Shown: positions 54,497 to 64,000 of the stretch, one piece after another | Numbering within the stretch: position 1 is the first letter of the stretch | Layout of the letters: every line of letters starts with the position of its first letter | NCBI RefSeq assembly: GCF_014541205.1 | Contig: NZ_CP061280.1 | Location: 372,001 to 436,000 of the forward strand | Length of the DNA: 64,000 nucleotides | Direction of reading: 5' to 3' | Source of the DNA: Mannheimia bovis | GTDB taxonomy: Bacteria > Pseudomonadota > Gammaproteobacteria > Enterobacterales > Pasteurellaceae | Program-made: the position numbers and the translations under genes | Notes under the pieces: model-generated | The model's input: the letters and a program-made list of their open reading frames with translations, nothing else | The model's database searches: none | Told to the model about the DNA's origin: nothing

Positions 54497-57133
54497 TTAT
54501 GATTTTTTCACACGACGACGTTGGTTTGCCACCACGCCAAACACCATTAACAAGGCTGGAATGAAAATCCAATCTTTAGCTGGTGCATCTTGTGGAACTG
54601 CAATATAGTGAATAGCTTGATCCCAGTTTAAGCCTGCTTTAGCCGCTGGGGAATCAATCTCAACCATATCAATAACCACTTTTGGTGTTTCTACTCCATC
54701 AACTTCGATTTTTTCATCAGTTTGAATAAGCGTTAAACCTAAGTTTTTCAAACGTTCTTCGCCGGTTGAACCTTCCGGTACAGGTAATTGAGCGTAGAAC
54801 TCAATTTCTTTACCATAAGGGTTCAAACCTTCCACTTTTAAGGTAACGCTTTGACCCACTTTGCTCTCAAGTAATTGTTCTTCAAACTGCACCGGCTCAA
54901 TATGGCGTTCTGACGGATAAATTCTATCCATAAAGAAGCCCGGACGGAACAATGCAAATGCTGCAACAACAAGCAATACGGTTTCCCACCATTTGTTTTT
55001 AGTAACAATATATTGCATTGTTGCAGAGGTGAAGGCGAGAACCCCAACAGTTGCGGTAATAAATACTACCCAGCCGTGCCCCGGATAACGCAGATCAATT
55101 AATAATAAGTCGGTATTAAAAATAAATAAGAACGGTAAAATTGCGGTTCTTAAGCTATATTTAAACGCAACCATACCTGTATTAATCGGGCTACCGCCTG
55201 AAATTGCCGCTGCTGCGAAAGAAGCTAAACCAACAGGTGGGGTAACATCAGCCATAATCCCGAAGTAGAACACAAATAAATGCACAGCAATCAATGGCAC
55301 AATTAAACCGTTTTGGCGACCAACTTCCACAATCACCGTTGCCATTAATGATGATACGACAATGTAGTTTGCAGTAGTTGGCAGCCCCATACCTAAAATC
55401 AAGCTGAAGATGGCAACTAAAATCAACATTAGTACAATGTTGCCCATTGATAGTAGCTCAATCACACTTGATAGCTGCACACCGAAACCTGTTAATGCTA
55501 CAACGCCTACGATAATACCCGCAGTTGCAGTTGCAAGGGCGATACCCGTCATATTACGACCGCCAGCCTCAAGGCTATCTACCACATCTCGAATACCTTG
55601 CTTGATAATCTCTTTCGTTACCGTCTCCTTACGGAAGAAATTGAGTAACGGGCGTTGGGTTAATTGAATGAAAATTAATGTAATTGTTCCCCAGAACGCA
55701 GATAAACCCGGCGAAAGCATTTCCACCATTAAGCACCAAAGCAACACAACAACAGGAATGAGGTAATGTAAGCCTGCATTTACGGTTGGTTTTCTTTTTG
55801 GTAGAGAGACAATCTCTGAATTTGGGTCGTCCGCTTCTAAATCAGGGTAGTTTGCTACACGGCGAATTGCCAGTAAATACCACAAGCCTAAGAATACGCA
55901 AACGATAATGAAGGCATAATCTTCAGCAACATTACGAATCCAACCTAAACCGTAGTAAACCCCGATAGCCAGACCAACAATCACTAAAATTGAAGCAACC
56001 GTTCTTAACAAGAAAACTAAAATCGGGCTTGGTTCTTCAGCTCTTGGTAAGCCTTGTAAATTCATCTTACAAGCTTCTAAATGCACGATATAAACCAATG
56101 CGATATAAGAAATCAATGCCGGTAAGAAGGCGTGCGTAATCAATTGACTATATGGCATATTCACATATTCAATCATCAAAAATGCCGCCGCTCCCATTAC
56201 CGGTGGCATAATCTGTCCGTTCACGGAAGATGCCACTTCCACAGCACCCGCTTTTTCTTTAGTAAAACCAACACGTTTCATCATTGGAATAGTGAACGTA
56301 CCTGTAGTTACCACATTCGCAATTGATGAACCGGAAATTAAGCCGGTTAATGCAGAAGAAACTACCGCTGCTTTTGCAGGACCACCACGCAAATGCCCTA
56401 AATAAGCAAAAGCGGTCTTAATGAAATAGTTACCTGCACCGGCTTTGTCTAACAATGCACCAAACAACACAAACAAGAACACATATTTCGTTGAAACACC
56501 GAGTGCAACACCAAACACACCTTCGGTGGTAATCCATTGTTGGTTAATAATTTGGGAAAGTGAACCTGAACGATGACTTACAATCCAATCAGCAGGGAAA
56601 TATTGCCCGAAGAAGTTATAAATCAGGAACACAATCGCAATAATAACAAGCGGCAAGCCTAAGCTACGACGAGTAGCTTCAAGCACTAATAAAATCCCTA
56701 AGCAACCTGCGATAATATCTTGTGTATTAGGTGCACCAAAGCGTTTTACCAAGCCTTCATAGAAGAAAATATAGTACAACGCCAAGCAAGCCCCGACTAT
56801 CGCAAACACCCAATCAATCTTTGGAATACGATGTTTTGGCGAAGTTGCAAAAGCAGGATAAGACAGGAAAGCCAAGAACATCGCAAAGGCTAAGTGGATA
56901 GAACGAGCTTTGGTGTCATCTACCACCACATTCAAGTTAATACCTGCTTGAGTAAGCCATTCTTGGAAAACAAATGGGATTGGAGAAGCGTAGTAAATTT
57001 GGAAGATAGACCAAAGAATAGCGACATACACAATGGCTTTTTTCGCCAAACCGGACGGAGTTCGACCACCTGTATCGTTTGAAGCGACCATATCTTGTAG
57101 GTCATCATAATCAGCTTTAGATTCAACCGACAT
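54497..57133 (-). CDS. TRAP transporter fused permease (DctQM fusion, TAXI type)
   Basis: 878 residues with about 18 or more membrane helices: small-subunit-like N-terminal part and large-subunit core with GALLDKAGAGNYFIKTAFAY, SGSSIANVVTTGTFTIPMM, NGQIMPPVMGAAAFLMIEY and ILGMGLPTTANYIVVSSLM. The C-terminal ~130 residues (from about 740) form a soluble domain with IDSPAAKAGLNWDQAIHYIA, a PDZ-like segment, before a last helix and RRRVKKS. Works with the TAXI binding protein upstream; substrate unknown (glutamate, sialic-type acids or others are known for the family). Confidence 0.9.
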   Translation of the reverse strand: MSVESKADYDDLQDMVASNDTGGRTPSGLAKKAIVYVAILWSIFQIYYASPIPFVFQEWLTQAGINLNVVVDDTKARSIHLAFAMFLAFLSYPAFATSPKHRIPKIDWVFAIVGACLALYYIFFYEGLVKRFGAPNTQDIIAGCLGILLVLEATRRSLGLPLVIIAIVFLIYNFFGQYFPADWIVSHRSGSLSQIINQQWITTEGVFGVALGVSTKYVFLFVLFGALLDKAGAGNYFIKTAFAYLGHLRGGPAKAAVVSSALTGLISGSSIANVVTTGTFTIPMMKRVGFTKEKAGAVEVASSVNGQIMPPVMGAAAFLMIEYVNMPYSQLITHAFLPALISYIALVYIVHLEACKMNLQGLPRAEEPSPILVFLLRTVASILVIVGLAIGVYYGLGWIRNVAEDYAFIIVCVFLGLWYLLAIRRVANYPDLEADDPNSEIVSLPKRKPTVNAGLHYLIPVVVLLWCLMVEMLSPGLSAFWGTITLIFIQLTQRPLLNFFRKETVTKEIIKQGIRDVVDSLEAGGRNMTGIALATATAGIIVGVVALTGFGVQLSSVIELLSMGNIVLMLILVAIFSLILGMGLPTTANYIVVSSLMATVIVEVGRQNGLIVPLIAVHLFVFYFGIMADVTPPVGLASFAAAAISGGSPINTGMVAFKYSLRTAILPFLFIFNTDLLLIDLRYPGHGWVVFITATVGVLAFTSATMQYIVTKNKWWETVLLVVAAFALFRPGFFMDRIYPSERHIEPVQFEEQLLESKVGQSVTLKVEGLNPYGKEIEFYAQLPVPEGSTGEERLKNLGLTLIQTDEKIEVDGVETPKVVIDMVEIDSPAAKAGLNWDQAIHYIAVPQDAPAKDWIFIPALLMVFGVVANQRRRVKKS

Positions 57134-57151
57134 AATAATTCCTCAAAAAGA

Positions 57152-57208
57152 CAAGCGGTCATATTTGATAAAAAATTTGCAAATTTTCTCGAAAAAACCA
57201 CCGCTTGC
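57152..57208. repeat. Inverted USS pair upstream of the TRAP permease
   Basis: ACAAGCGGTCATATTT on the left and ACCACCGCTTG on the right, partly paired. Within the 205-base gap between binding protein and permease. Confidence 0.5.
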
Positions 57209-57287
57209 TAAACAAAATACTATGGATAACTTATAGATCAAAAGGAAAAATCGATAAATTATCAACAGCCTTATAAACGCAAAAAAC

Positions 57288-57309
57288 CAGCACGCCGAAA
57301 AACGTGCTG
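57288..57309 (-). terminator. Terminator or attenuator between TAXI binding protein and permease
   Basis: CAGCACG / CGTGCTG stem, followed on the minus strand by GTTTTTTGC. Would yield more binding protein than permease. Confidence 0.75.
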
Positions 57310-57338
57310 ATTACGCATAAATCTAAGATAAAAGTGGG

Positions 57339-58301
57339 CTATTTAATCCAACCTTTCTCTTTGTAGTAACGCACAGCCCCTTCGTGTAACGGAGCAGAAA
57401 GTGCATTTTTAATCATTTCTTCTTGTTTTAAATTTTCAAACGCAGGGTGTAAACGTTTAAAACGGTCGAAGTTATCAAATACCGCTTTAGTTACGTTATA
57501 CACTTTATCTGCATCAACATCGGCAGAAGTTACTAACGTTGCATACACACCGAAGGTTTCTGTTGGCTCATCAGAACCTTTATATAAACCGCCCGGAATA
57601 GTTGCTTTTGCATAGTATGAGTGATCTGCCACTAATTTATCGATTTCAGGACCAGTTACCGGTACTAATTTTGCATCACAAGATGCTGCTGCTTCTTTTA
57701 ACGCACCGTTCGGATGACCTACGTTATAAGTGATTGCATCTAAGTTGTTATCACACATTACCGATGCCATTTCAGCCGGTTTTAACTCAGAAGCCACTTT
57801 AAAATCTTTATCCGTCCAACCTTTTGCAGCTAAGATAACATTCATTGTTGCACGAGTGCCGGAACCCGGATCGCCCACGTTTACACGTTTTGCTTTTAAA
57901 TCATCGAAAGATTTGATATTCGCATCAGTACGAGCCATTACGGTGAATGGTTCAGGGTGAAGTGAGAAAATAGCACGGATCTTATCGTTTTTCTTACCTT
58001 CAAATGAGCTTGAGCCATTATATGCGTGATATTGCCAATCTGATTGTGCAATACCCATATCCATTTCTTTCGCTGCAATTGAGTTTAGGTTTGCAACCGA
58101 AGCTCCGGTTGAAGGTGCATTACATTTTAAACCTGTTTTCGCTGAATCACGGTTTACTAATTGGCAGATTGATTGACCCACAACATAATAAACCCCGGTT
58201 TGACCACCTGTACCGATAGTTACAAATGTTTCAGCAGCTTGAACTGAAGCTGTTCCCATCACAAGGCTTGCAAGGAAAGAAAGTTTGACTAATTTTTTCA
58301 T
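57339..58301 (-). CDS. TAXI-family TRAP transporter substrate-binding protein
   Basis: 320 residues; signal peptide MKKLVKLSFLASLVMGTASV ending at QAA/ETF. The TAXI signature is TIGTGGQTGVYYVVG with further conserved CNAPSTGASVANLNSI, DMGIAQSDWQYHAYNG and VGDPGSGTRATMNVIL. Start has AGGAGCT upstream. Provides ligand to the fused permease. Confidence 0.93.
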   Translation of the reverse strand: MKKLVKLSFLASLVMGTASVQAAETFVTIGTGGQTGVYYVVGQSICQLVNRDSAKTGLKCNAPSTGASVANLNSIAAKEMDMGIAQSDWQYHAYNGSSSFEGKKNDKIRAIFSLHPEPFTVMARTDANIKSFDDLKAKRVNVGDPGSGTRATMNVILAAKGWTDKDFKVASELKPAEMASVMCDNNLDAITYNVGHPNGALKEAAASCDAKLVPVTGPEIDKLVADHSYYAKATIPGGLYKGSDEPTETFGVYATLVTSADVDADKVYNVTKAVFDNFDRFKRLHPAFENLKQEEMIKNALSAPLHEGAVRYYKEKGWIK

Positions 58302-58479
58302 TTTTTAGCTCCTAAATATTAAGAGGGAAAATAAGAATTTTTGTTTTTGAGCCACCGCTCCAAACACCATAAGAGATACGAAACTTATTTGAGTTGCATT
58401 TGCCTCTTGGATTTTGAGTTTTAACATAGATTTTTAAATTAGTAAATTTATTTTTAATAATAAAAAATTCTATTCTGAA

Positions 58480-60336
58480 TTAATTTGATGCAAAAGTTTC
58501 ACAATCTCGTAACAAATGTACATCACCTTTGCGTCTCAAAAAACCAGAACGGTCGAAATATTCAATTAACTGAACTGTTAATTTTCGCCCATAACTTAAC
58601 TCATCACGCAATTGATTCACCGAAATCGAGCCATTTTCCGCTATAAATTTCTTAATCAATGCGGCAAATTCGCTAATTTGCTCACTTAATAAGAAGCGGT
58701 CTTTCACAATCGGGATCAAATAACCTAACTTGCCTGCTTTATACAGAAGATTACGCATTTGGGTTTCATCAATAGAGAGCGAGCTCGCAATATCTCGCAC
58801 CCAAAGTGCTTGATTAGTTGCTTCAAAAAGCGGTCGAATTTGTTGCCAAATTTGCAATTCGCTCGCATTAAACTCAATGCGATGTTCAGGCAAGTGTAAC
58901 CAGCCTCGACTATTCGCCAGTGCTTTTTGCTCCACCAAATCATCAACAAATTGATTGGCTAAATTTTCAGGTAAATCCAATAATGCAATGCGATATAAAC
59001 GAGCTTTAGTTACGCCAACTTGGTCTTGATGCTGTTGATGGTATTCCGCCATTTTTTCCAACACTCGTTGTTGAGATTGAGCTTTAAAATCGGCATTGAA
59101 TAACCATTTTGAAGAAACATCAAAACCGAGTTTTGCCACGTCTCCAGCAAAACATTGTTCTGCCCATAATAGCAACGCTAAATCCATTGCTCTGTTTTGC
59201 AGATAAAGCTCAATGCGTGCAGCAAAGTCATTACAAGCGGTTGTTTTTGCTACATTTTTTACCAAAGCTAAACGCTCATCGGTGCGTTTATGGCGTTTCG
59301 GCGAGTGGATTTCCAGCACTTCTGCCCCTGCCAGCGTTTGACTGTCATCACCACTGCGGATAATCAATTTATCATTCACCGCAATATGCAATGGCTCGTC
59401 TAAAATCACTTCTGCAAAAAATTGCTGATTTTTGACCGCTTGTTTACCCTCAAGCAAATTGAGTTTGCCTGTAATATGCGAAGCAAAATGGTACAAATGC
59501 ACTACTGTATTTTCTTTAAATGATTGGTTAGCCGTAAAGGATACGGTAATGCGATCAGTGGCAAATTTTGGCTCAAGCTCGGTAATCCAGTCTCCACGCT
59601 TAATATCTTCTTTTTCCACGTTAGCGATATTTAACGCCAAACGCTGACCGGCAGAACCTGTTTCCGAAGGTGTATTTTGAGCGTGAATCGCTTTTACTCG
59701 CACTTTTTTGCCGTTCGATAAAAACAACTCTGAGCCAACGCTAACATTACCCGCCACTGTTGTGCCGGTAACAACCAAGCCTGCTCCTTTCACATTAAAA
59801 ACACGATCAATCGCATAACGGAACGGCTTATTTATTTGGTTATTTTGCTGATTGAGTTGAATTAAGTAGGCTTTCAACTCCTCAATGCCTTGCGAAGTTT
59901 TGGCAGACGTCACGAACGTTTTCGCCTCCGCCAAGAACGGATAAGTGGTTTTCACCTTTTCGATTAATTGCGAAATTTGCTCAGCGTCAGCACGATCAGC
60001 CTTAGTGATCACTACCATAATGTGCTGGAAATTCAGCAAACGGAGAATATCCAAATGTTCTTCCGTTTGCGGTTTAATGCCCTCTTCGGCAGAAATCACC
60101 AATAAGGCGTGATTAATTCCACCAAGCCCGGCAAGCATATTGGATAAAAAGCGTTGATGCCCCGGCACATCAATAAAACCTAAAATATCGTTTTCAACAG
60201 GCAAATAGGCATAACCTAAATCAATGGTTAGCCCACGCTTTTGTTCTTCGGGTAAATGTGCGGTATTTTTTCCGGTAAGTGCTTCTAATAATGCTGTTTT
60301 ACCGTGATCGATATGGCCTGCGGTTACAAAAATCAT
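58480..60336 (-). CDS. selB: Selenocysteine-specific elongation factor SelB
   Basis: 618 residues. GTPase domain: G1 [18 protein letters not shown]3 [16 protein letters not shown]4 ITKADRAD; then EF-Tu-like domains II-III and C-terminal winged helices (from about 370) that bind the SECIS hairpin. Starts inside the selA stop (ATGA overlap), so coupled. Brings Sec-tRNA to the ribosome at in-frame UGA. Confidence 0.95.
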   Translation of the reverse strand: MIFVTAGHIDHGKTALLEALTGKNTAHLPEEQKRGLTIDLGYAYLPVENDILGFIDVPGHQRFLSNMLAGLGGINHALLVISAEEGIKPQTEEHLDILRLLNFQHIMVVITKADRADAEQISQLIEKVKTTYPFLAEAKTFVTSAKTSQGIEELKAYLIQLNQQNNQINKPFRYAIDRVFNVKGAGLVVTGTTVAGNVSVGSELFLSNGKKVRVKAIHAQNTPSETGSAGQRLALNIANVEKEDIKRGDWITELEPKFATDRITVSFTANQSFKENTVVHLYHFASHITGKLNLLEGKQAVKNQQFFAEVILDEPLHIAVNDKLIIRSGDDSQTLAGAEVLEIHSPKRHKRTDERLALVKNVAKTTACNDFAARIELYLQNRAMDLALLLWAEQCFAGDVAKLGFDVSSKWLFNADFKAQSQQRVLEKMAEYHQQHQDQVGVTKARLYRIALLDLPENLANQFVDDLVEQKALANSRGWLHLPEHRIEFNASELQIWQQIRPLFEATNQALWVRDIASSLSIDETQMRNLLYKAGKLGYLIPIVKDRFLLSEQISEFAALIKKFIAENGSISVNQLRDELSYGRKLTVQLIEYFDRSGFLRRKGDVHLLRDCETFASN

Positions 60337-61718
60337 GCTATCTCCAACATCTCAATTAATTTCTCAAACTCCGCTACCGATCTTAAATCCAACCAGAATT
60401 TTTGGGCTGAAAATCGTCCGATAATCGGGCTTGGGAAATTTTTAAATTGTTTTTCTAAGGTCAATAAATCGCTCTGTTTTTCGGCAGAAATAGTGACCGC
60501 TACCGAAGGCAAGGTTTCTTTCGGCAATGCACCGCTGCCGATTTGGGTGAGGCTTGGCTCGATTTGCAAAATATAGGTGGAATTTAACCGCTTGCTTAAT
60601 GCGGTTTTTAATCGCTCCGCCTTGTTTTGTAGCACCTCAACCGACTGAGTGAGTAAGTTTAAAGTCGGTAATTCGCTGGTGATTTTTTCAGGGAATAAAT
60701 AGTGGCGGAGTGTGGCTTCAAGGGCGGATAAAATCACTTTATCGCAACGTAGCACCCGTTTTAATGGATGTTGTTGCAGTTGTTCAATCATCGCTTTGCT
60801 ACCCACAATGATGCCTGCTTGTGGACCGCCTAATAATTTATCGCCTGAGAACGAAACTAAGCTCACGCCTGCTGCTACTTTTTGTTGCACCATGGGTTCA
60901 GCAGGTAGATTTAACGCTTGCATATCGGTTAATGAGCCACTGCCTAAATCGCTAATCACAGGCAAGTTAAACTCTTTGCCTAACGCCACTAATTCTTCTT
61001 CCGACACCGAGCTGGTAAAACCTTCAATATGATAATTACTGGTGTGAACTTTCATTAAAAAGGCGGTATTTTCGGTGATCGCGTTGCGATAATCTTTTAA
61101 ATGTGTGCGATTGGTGGTGCCAACTTCCACTAATTTACAGCCTGCTTGAGCCATAATATCGGGAATACGGAAAGCCCCGCCAATTTCCACCAATTCGCCA
61201 CGGGAAACAATCACCTCTTTCCCCTGAGCAAAAGTCGCTAACATCAACAACACCGCTGCCGCATTGTTATTCACCACGCAAGCCGCCTCAGCACCGGTGA
61301 TTTTCTGCATTAACTCTGAAATATAATTATCTCGGTGTGAGCGTTTTCCCTCTGCAATATCAAACTCTAACGCTACATTATTTCGCATTGCATTAGTGGC
61401 TGCCTCAACCGCTTTTTCCGACCATAATCCACGCCCCAAATTCGTATGCAGTACCGTGCCTGTTAGATTAAATACGGTTTGAATTTTTACTTCACTCAAT
61501 GATTTTAGTTGTTGTGCCAAGCGAATGAAAAATTCATTTTCATCTGTAATAAATGAAGGAACGGATTGCTGATGTACAATAAATTGGCGGGCTTGCTCAA
61601 TAAGCAGGCGTGTTTGCTCTACCACCGCAGAATGGGTAAATTGTTGGCATAATTCGACCGCTTGTGGCTGTTTGAGCAGCTGATCGACTGAGGGAATTTG
61701 GCGAAATAGTTGTTGCAT
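60333..61718 (-). CDS. selA: L-seryl-tRNA(Sec) selenium transferase SelA
   Basis: 461-residue PLP enzyme that makes selenocysteinyl-tRNA from seryl-tRNA(Sec). PLP lysine in [17 protein letters not shown] (about residue 290); [18 protein letters not shown] and [19 protein letters not shown] are conserved. No good ribosome site before 61718, but the N-terminus [12 protein letters not shown] fits the family. Divergent from selC by 68 bases. Confidence 0.95.
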   Translation of the reverse strand: MQQLFRQIPSVDQLLKQPQAVELCQQFTHSAVVEQTRLLIEQARQFIVHQQSVPSFITDENEFFIRLAQQLKSLSEVKIQTVFNLTGTVLHTNLGRGLWSEKAVEAATNAMRNNVALEFDIAEGKRSHRDNYISELMQKITGAEAACVVNNNAAAVLLMLATFAQGKEVIVSRGELVEIGGAFRIPDIMAQAGCKLVEVGTTNRTHLKDYRNAITENTAFLMKVHTSNYHIEGFTSSVSEEELVALGKEFNLPVISDLGSGSLTDMQALNLPAEPMVQQKVAAGVSLVSFSGDKLLGGPQAGIIVGSKAMIEQLQQHPLKRVLRCDKVILSALEATLRHYLFPEKITSELPTLNLLTQSVEVLQNKAERLKTALSKRLNSTYILQIEPSLTQIGSGALPKETLPSVAVTISAEKQSDLLTLEKQFKNFPSPIIGRFSAQKFWLDLRSVAEFEKLIEMLEIA

Positions 61719-61786
61719 AGTCAGTATTGTTTAAGAGAATGATTTGGATAATTCTAATAAATAAAGTACAATATTGCCATCTTTTC

Positions 61787-61881
61787 GGAAGTGCGTCATC
61801 TCCGGTGAGGTGGCAGGACTTCAAATCCTGTTGAGGACGCCAGCGTTCTCGGGTGGGTTCGACTCCCATTCACTTCCGCCA
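61787..61881 (+). tRNA. selC: tRNA-Sec (anticodon TCA), selC
   Basis: 95 bases from GGAAGTG to CACTTCC plus GCCA. Has the long eight-pair acceptor typical of tRNA-Sec (GGAAGTGC...), the anticodon loop CTTCAAA with TCA, a long variable arm (GAGGACGCCAGCGTTCTC region) and T loop GGTTCGACTCC. CCA is encoded. Nearly superimposable on E. coli selC. Its position next to selAB is notable. An A-T-rich 68-base promoter region precedes it. Confidence 0.97.
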
Positions 61882-61887
61882 AATTCT

Positions 61888-61915
61888 AAAAGCAGTTGTT
61901 TACAACTGCTTTTTT
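61888..61915 (+). terminator. Terminator after selC
   Basis: AAAAGCAGTTG / CAACTGCTTTT with a TTTA loop and a T run. Confidence 0.9.
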
Positions 61916-61953
61916 CGTTTCTACACACTACATCGCTAAATTTTTATCAAAAA

Positions 61954-61969
61954 TGCGACCTATCTCACA
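61954..61969. promoter_or_regulatory. Probable CRP site upstream of nanE
   Basis: TGCGA-CCTATC-TCACA, one mismatch, 116 bases before nanE. CRP control of sialic acid genes is known in H. influenzae. Confidence 0.65.
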
Positions 61970-62085
61970 TTTTTTCACTTTTCTAATTGTAGTAAATATT
62001 TATTAAAGTATAATTATTTGGAGTATTTCTTCACACCAAAATCTAGTCCATTGACTACCTTTTGAAATCTAAAAAAGGAAATGTT

Positions 62086-62775
62086 ATGTCAAAACTATCT
62101 CGTGATACTATTTTAAACAAAATTCAAAACGGTCTTATTGCCTCCTGTCAGCCTGTAGACGATGGTCCGATGGATAAACCAGAAATCGTTGCTGCAATGG
62201 CTCACGCCTCTGTGATTGGCGGTGCGAAAGGGATTCGCATTGAGGGGGTTGATAATTTAAAAGCCACCCGTGCCGTAATTGATGTGCCGATTATCGGCAT
62301 TGTAAAACGTGACCTACCGGATTCTCCTGTTCGTATTACTCCATTCTTAGAAGATATTGATGCTTTAGCCGAAGCCGGTGCAGATATTATTGCCGTAGAT
62401 GGTACTTTCCGCACACGCCCTGTGAGTATTGAAGATGCGGTAAAACGCATTCACGAAAAAGGCTGCTTGGCGATGGCTGACTGTTCAAGCCTAGAAGAAG
62501 GTCTATTTTGCCAACAGTTAGGCTTTGATATTGTCGGCAGTACAATGTCGGGCTATACAGGCGGACCAATTCCTGACGAGCCGGACTATCAATTAGTGAA
62601 AGATTTAAAAGCCGCAGGCTGTAATGTGATGGCAGAAGGGCGTTATAACACTCCGGAACTCGCCAAAGTGGCGATGGAAATCGGTGCGGATTATGTAACG
62701 GTAGGCTCAGCTTTAACCCGTTTAGAGCATATTGTAAGTTGGTTTGCCGATTCGGTGAAATCCGCCCAAAAATAG
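62086..62775 (+). CDS. nanE: N-acetylmannosamine-6-phosphate 2-epimerase
   Basis: Converts ManNAc 6-phosphate to GlcNAc 6-phosphate in sialic acid breakdown. 229 residues, TIM barrel: [39 protein letters not shown] (catalytic Lys), [12 protein letters not shown] and the phosphate-binding [10 protein letters not shown]. Start has AAAAGGAAATGTT upstream; an in-frame ATG eight codons earlier is not used. First of nanE-nanK-nanA. Confidence 0.94.
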   Translation: MSKLSRDTILNKIQNGLIASCQPVDDGPMDKPEIVAAMAHASVIGGAKGIRIEGVDNLKATRAVIDVPIIGIVKRDLPDSPVRITPFLEDIDALAEAGADIIAVDGTFRTRPVSIEDAVKRIHEKGCLAMADCSSLEEGLFCQQLGFDIVGSTMSGYTGGPIPDEPDYQLVKDLKAAGCNVMAEGRYNTPELAKVAMEIGADYVTVGSALTRLEHIVSWFADSVKSAQK

Positions 62776-62785
62776 AGGTAAGCGT

Positions 62786-63688
62786 ATGCGTTGTTTAGCC
62801 ATAGATATTGGTGGTACGAAAATAGCAACTGCGATTGTTCACAATAATCAAGTCGAGCAACGTCAGCAAATTCAAACCCCAACCGATAGACCTCAAGAAG
62901 ATCAGGCGGAAAGTTTACACCAAGCTATATCTGAGATTATGCAAGGCTACCAAGGGCAGTTTGATTTTGTTTCTGTTGCCTCAACCGGCATTATCAACCA
63001 AGGTGTGCTTACTGCATTAAACCCGAAAAACTTAGGCGGACTGGCAGAATTTCCGCTGAAAGCGAGCATTGCCCGCCATACCGATAAACCGATCGGCTTG
63101 TTAAATGATGTGCAAGCCGCAGTGTGTGCGGAATATCTTTTTGAGAACCGACAAGCGGTTAAAAACTTCGTCTTTATTACCGTTTCTACCGGTGTTGGCG
63201 GTGGCATTATTTTAAACGGCGAATTGCAAACCGGTCCGAACGGTATTGCAGGTCATATCGGTCATACTCTTGCCGATCCAAACGGTCCTGTTTGCGGTTG
63301 TGGTCGTGTCGGTTGTGTTGAGGCGATTGCCGCAGGAAGAGCTATTGAAGCCGTTTCAAGCCAGTGGGAAAACCCTTGTTCACCCAAAGAAGTGTTTGAA
63401 CGCTTTAGACAAGGCAACTCACAAGCGGTCGAATTAGTGCAAAAATCTGCAAAAGCGATTGCAAACCTGATCGCAGATTTAAAAATCAGTTTAGATATAC
63501 AAAAAGTCGTTTTAGGCGGTAGTGTTGGATTAGCGGAAGGCTATTTACCACTCGTTCAACGTTACTTATCTGAAATGCCCACTGTTTATCAGTGTGCATT
63601 AGAAAATGCAAAATCCGGACAAGATGCCGGATTAATCGGTGCTGCGTGGTGGGCGGAAAACCGCCTTAAACAAGGATCAACCCTTTAA
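62786..63688 (+). CDS. nanK: N-acetylmannosamine kinase (ROK family)
   Basis: Phosphorylates ManNAc at C6. 300 residues; ROK glucokinase-type N-terminus CLAIDIGGTKIATAIV, catalytic LLNDVQAAVCAEY and the zinc motif GHTLADPNGPVCGCGRVGCV with three cysteines. Ten bases after nanE. USS cores inside at about 63151 and 63421. Confidence 0.94.
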   Translation: MRCLAIDIGGTKIATAIVHNNQVEQRQQIQTPTDRPQEDQAESLHQAISEIMQGYQGQFDFVSVASTGIINQGVLTALNPKNLGGLAEFPLKASIARHTDKPIGLLNDVQAAVCAEYLFENRQAVKNFVFITVSTGVGGGIILNGELQTGPNGIAGHIGHTLADPNGPVCGCGRVGCVEAIAAGRAIEAVSSQWENPCSPKEVFERFRQGNSQAVELVQKSAKAIANLIADLKISLDIQKVVLGGSVGLAEGYLPLVQRYLSEMPTVYQCALENAKSGQDAGLIGAAWWAENRLKQGSTL

Positions 63689-63712
63689 CAAATTCTTATT
63701 TTGGAGATTTAA

Positions 63713-64000
63713 ATGAAAAATTTAAAAGGTATTTTTAGTGCGTTACTCGTTTCATTTAACGAAGACGGCACAATCAACGAAAAAGGTTTACGCCAAATTA
63801 TCCGCCACAACATCGATAAGATGAAAGTGGATGGTTTATACGTTGGTGGTTCAACCGGCGAAAACTTTATGCTTTCAACCGAAGAGAAAAAAGAGATCTT
63901 CCGTATTGCGAAAGATGAAGCGAAAGATGAAATCGCACTTATCGCACAAGTGGGTAGCGTAAACTTAAAAGAAGCGGTGGAGTTAGGTAAATATGCAACT
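63713..64000 (+). CDS. nanA: N-acetylneuraminate lyase NanA (partial, first 96 residues)
   Basis: Splits sialic acid to ManNAc and pyruvate. Begins MKNLKGIFSALLVSFNEDGT and continues with the aldolase family segment GLYVGGSTGENFMLSTEEKK (substrate carboxylate-binding STGE). Ribosome site TTGGAGA. Cut by the window edge; the Schiff-base Lys lies beyond it. Confidence 0.93.
   Translation, partial: MKNLKGIFSALLVSFNEDGTINEKGLRQIIRHNIDKMKVDGLYVGGSTGENFMLSTEEKKEIFRIAKDEAKDEIALIAQVGSVNLKEAVELGKYAT

Noticed and set aside
61597-61869. 90-codon open frame on the minus strand across selC
   Set aside because: Overlaps the tRNA-Sec gene and the selA start; a chance frame.

Overview
The window looks like a chromosomal segment of a Pasteurellaceae bacterium. 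The main evidence is the many copies of the 9-mer ACAAGCGGT (or its complement ACCGCTTGT), the core of the DNA uptake signal sequence (USS) used by the Actinobacillus pleuropneumoniae / Mannheimia / Haemophilus ducreyi side of the family. The Haemophilus influenzae-type core AAGTGCGGT was noticed only twice, both inside purL. Gene content (lyxK/yia TRAP genes, a fuc operon, nan genes, selAB-selC, rsmB-trkA) and the AT-leaning base composition fit this. The species cannot be fixed from sequence alone.

Layout. 1-2.7 kb: divergent glpT (cut by the window edge) and glpD around a perfect CRP palindrome. 2.7-5.8 kb: complete tryptophanase operon tnaC-tnaA-tnaB with its own CRP site. 5.8-6.9 kb: yqjD-yqjE-yqjK stress membrane proteins. 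7.1-19.3 kb: one long minus-strand carbohydrate region (yiaK, yhcH-like, TRAP yiaM/yiaN, two tandem TRAP binding proteins, a ribose-type ABC transporter, an SMP-30 lactonase, lyxK), broken up by small palindromic repeats and a MITE-like element. 19.5-25.1 kb: SLC13 permease and mtlA-mtlD-mtlR under two CRP sites. 25.3-28.1 kb: arabinose-5-phosphate isomerase, then a transglutaminase-MerT-MerP cluster. 28.3-30.2 kb: a small accessory island with a REP-associated tyrosine transposase, an inverted pair of REP-like palindromes and a DUF3800 gene. 30.3-37.7 kb: purL with a PurR-like box, a DUF4143 ATPase behind a long palindrome, and a FetA/FrpB-like TonB receptor with a Fur-like box. 38.0-50.3 kb: fucose regulon (fucR, fucI-K-U-A, an ABC transporter instead of FucP, an orphan PTS EIIB, fucO, aldA) with CRP sites at fucI and aldA. 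50.6-54.5 kb: yagU, trkA, rsmB, a universal stress protein. 54.5-58.3 kb: TAXI-type TRAP transporter. 58.5-61.9 kb: selB-selA and divergent selC (tRNA-Sec). 62.0-64.0 kb: start of the sialic acid operon nanE-nanK-nanA, the last gene cut by the window edge.

Taken together this is mostly a catabolite-controlled carbon-uptake region: CRP-type palindromes precede glp, tna, mtl, fucI, aldA and probably yiaK and nanE. Many operons end in inverted USS pairs that double as terminator stems. The most notable points are the intact tnaC leader peptide with four residues after the critical proline, the RAYT/REP-pair/DUF3800 island, the MITE inside the ABC operon, the lone EIIB domain in the fucose operon, and the transglutaminase-MerTP gene set. 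No CRISPR array, prophage or large insertion sequence was seen.
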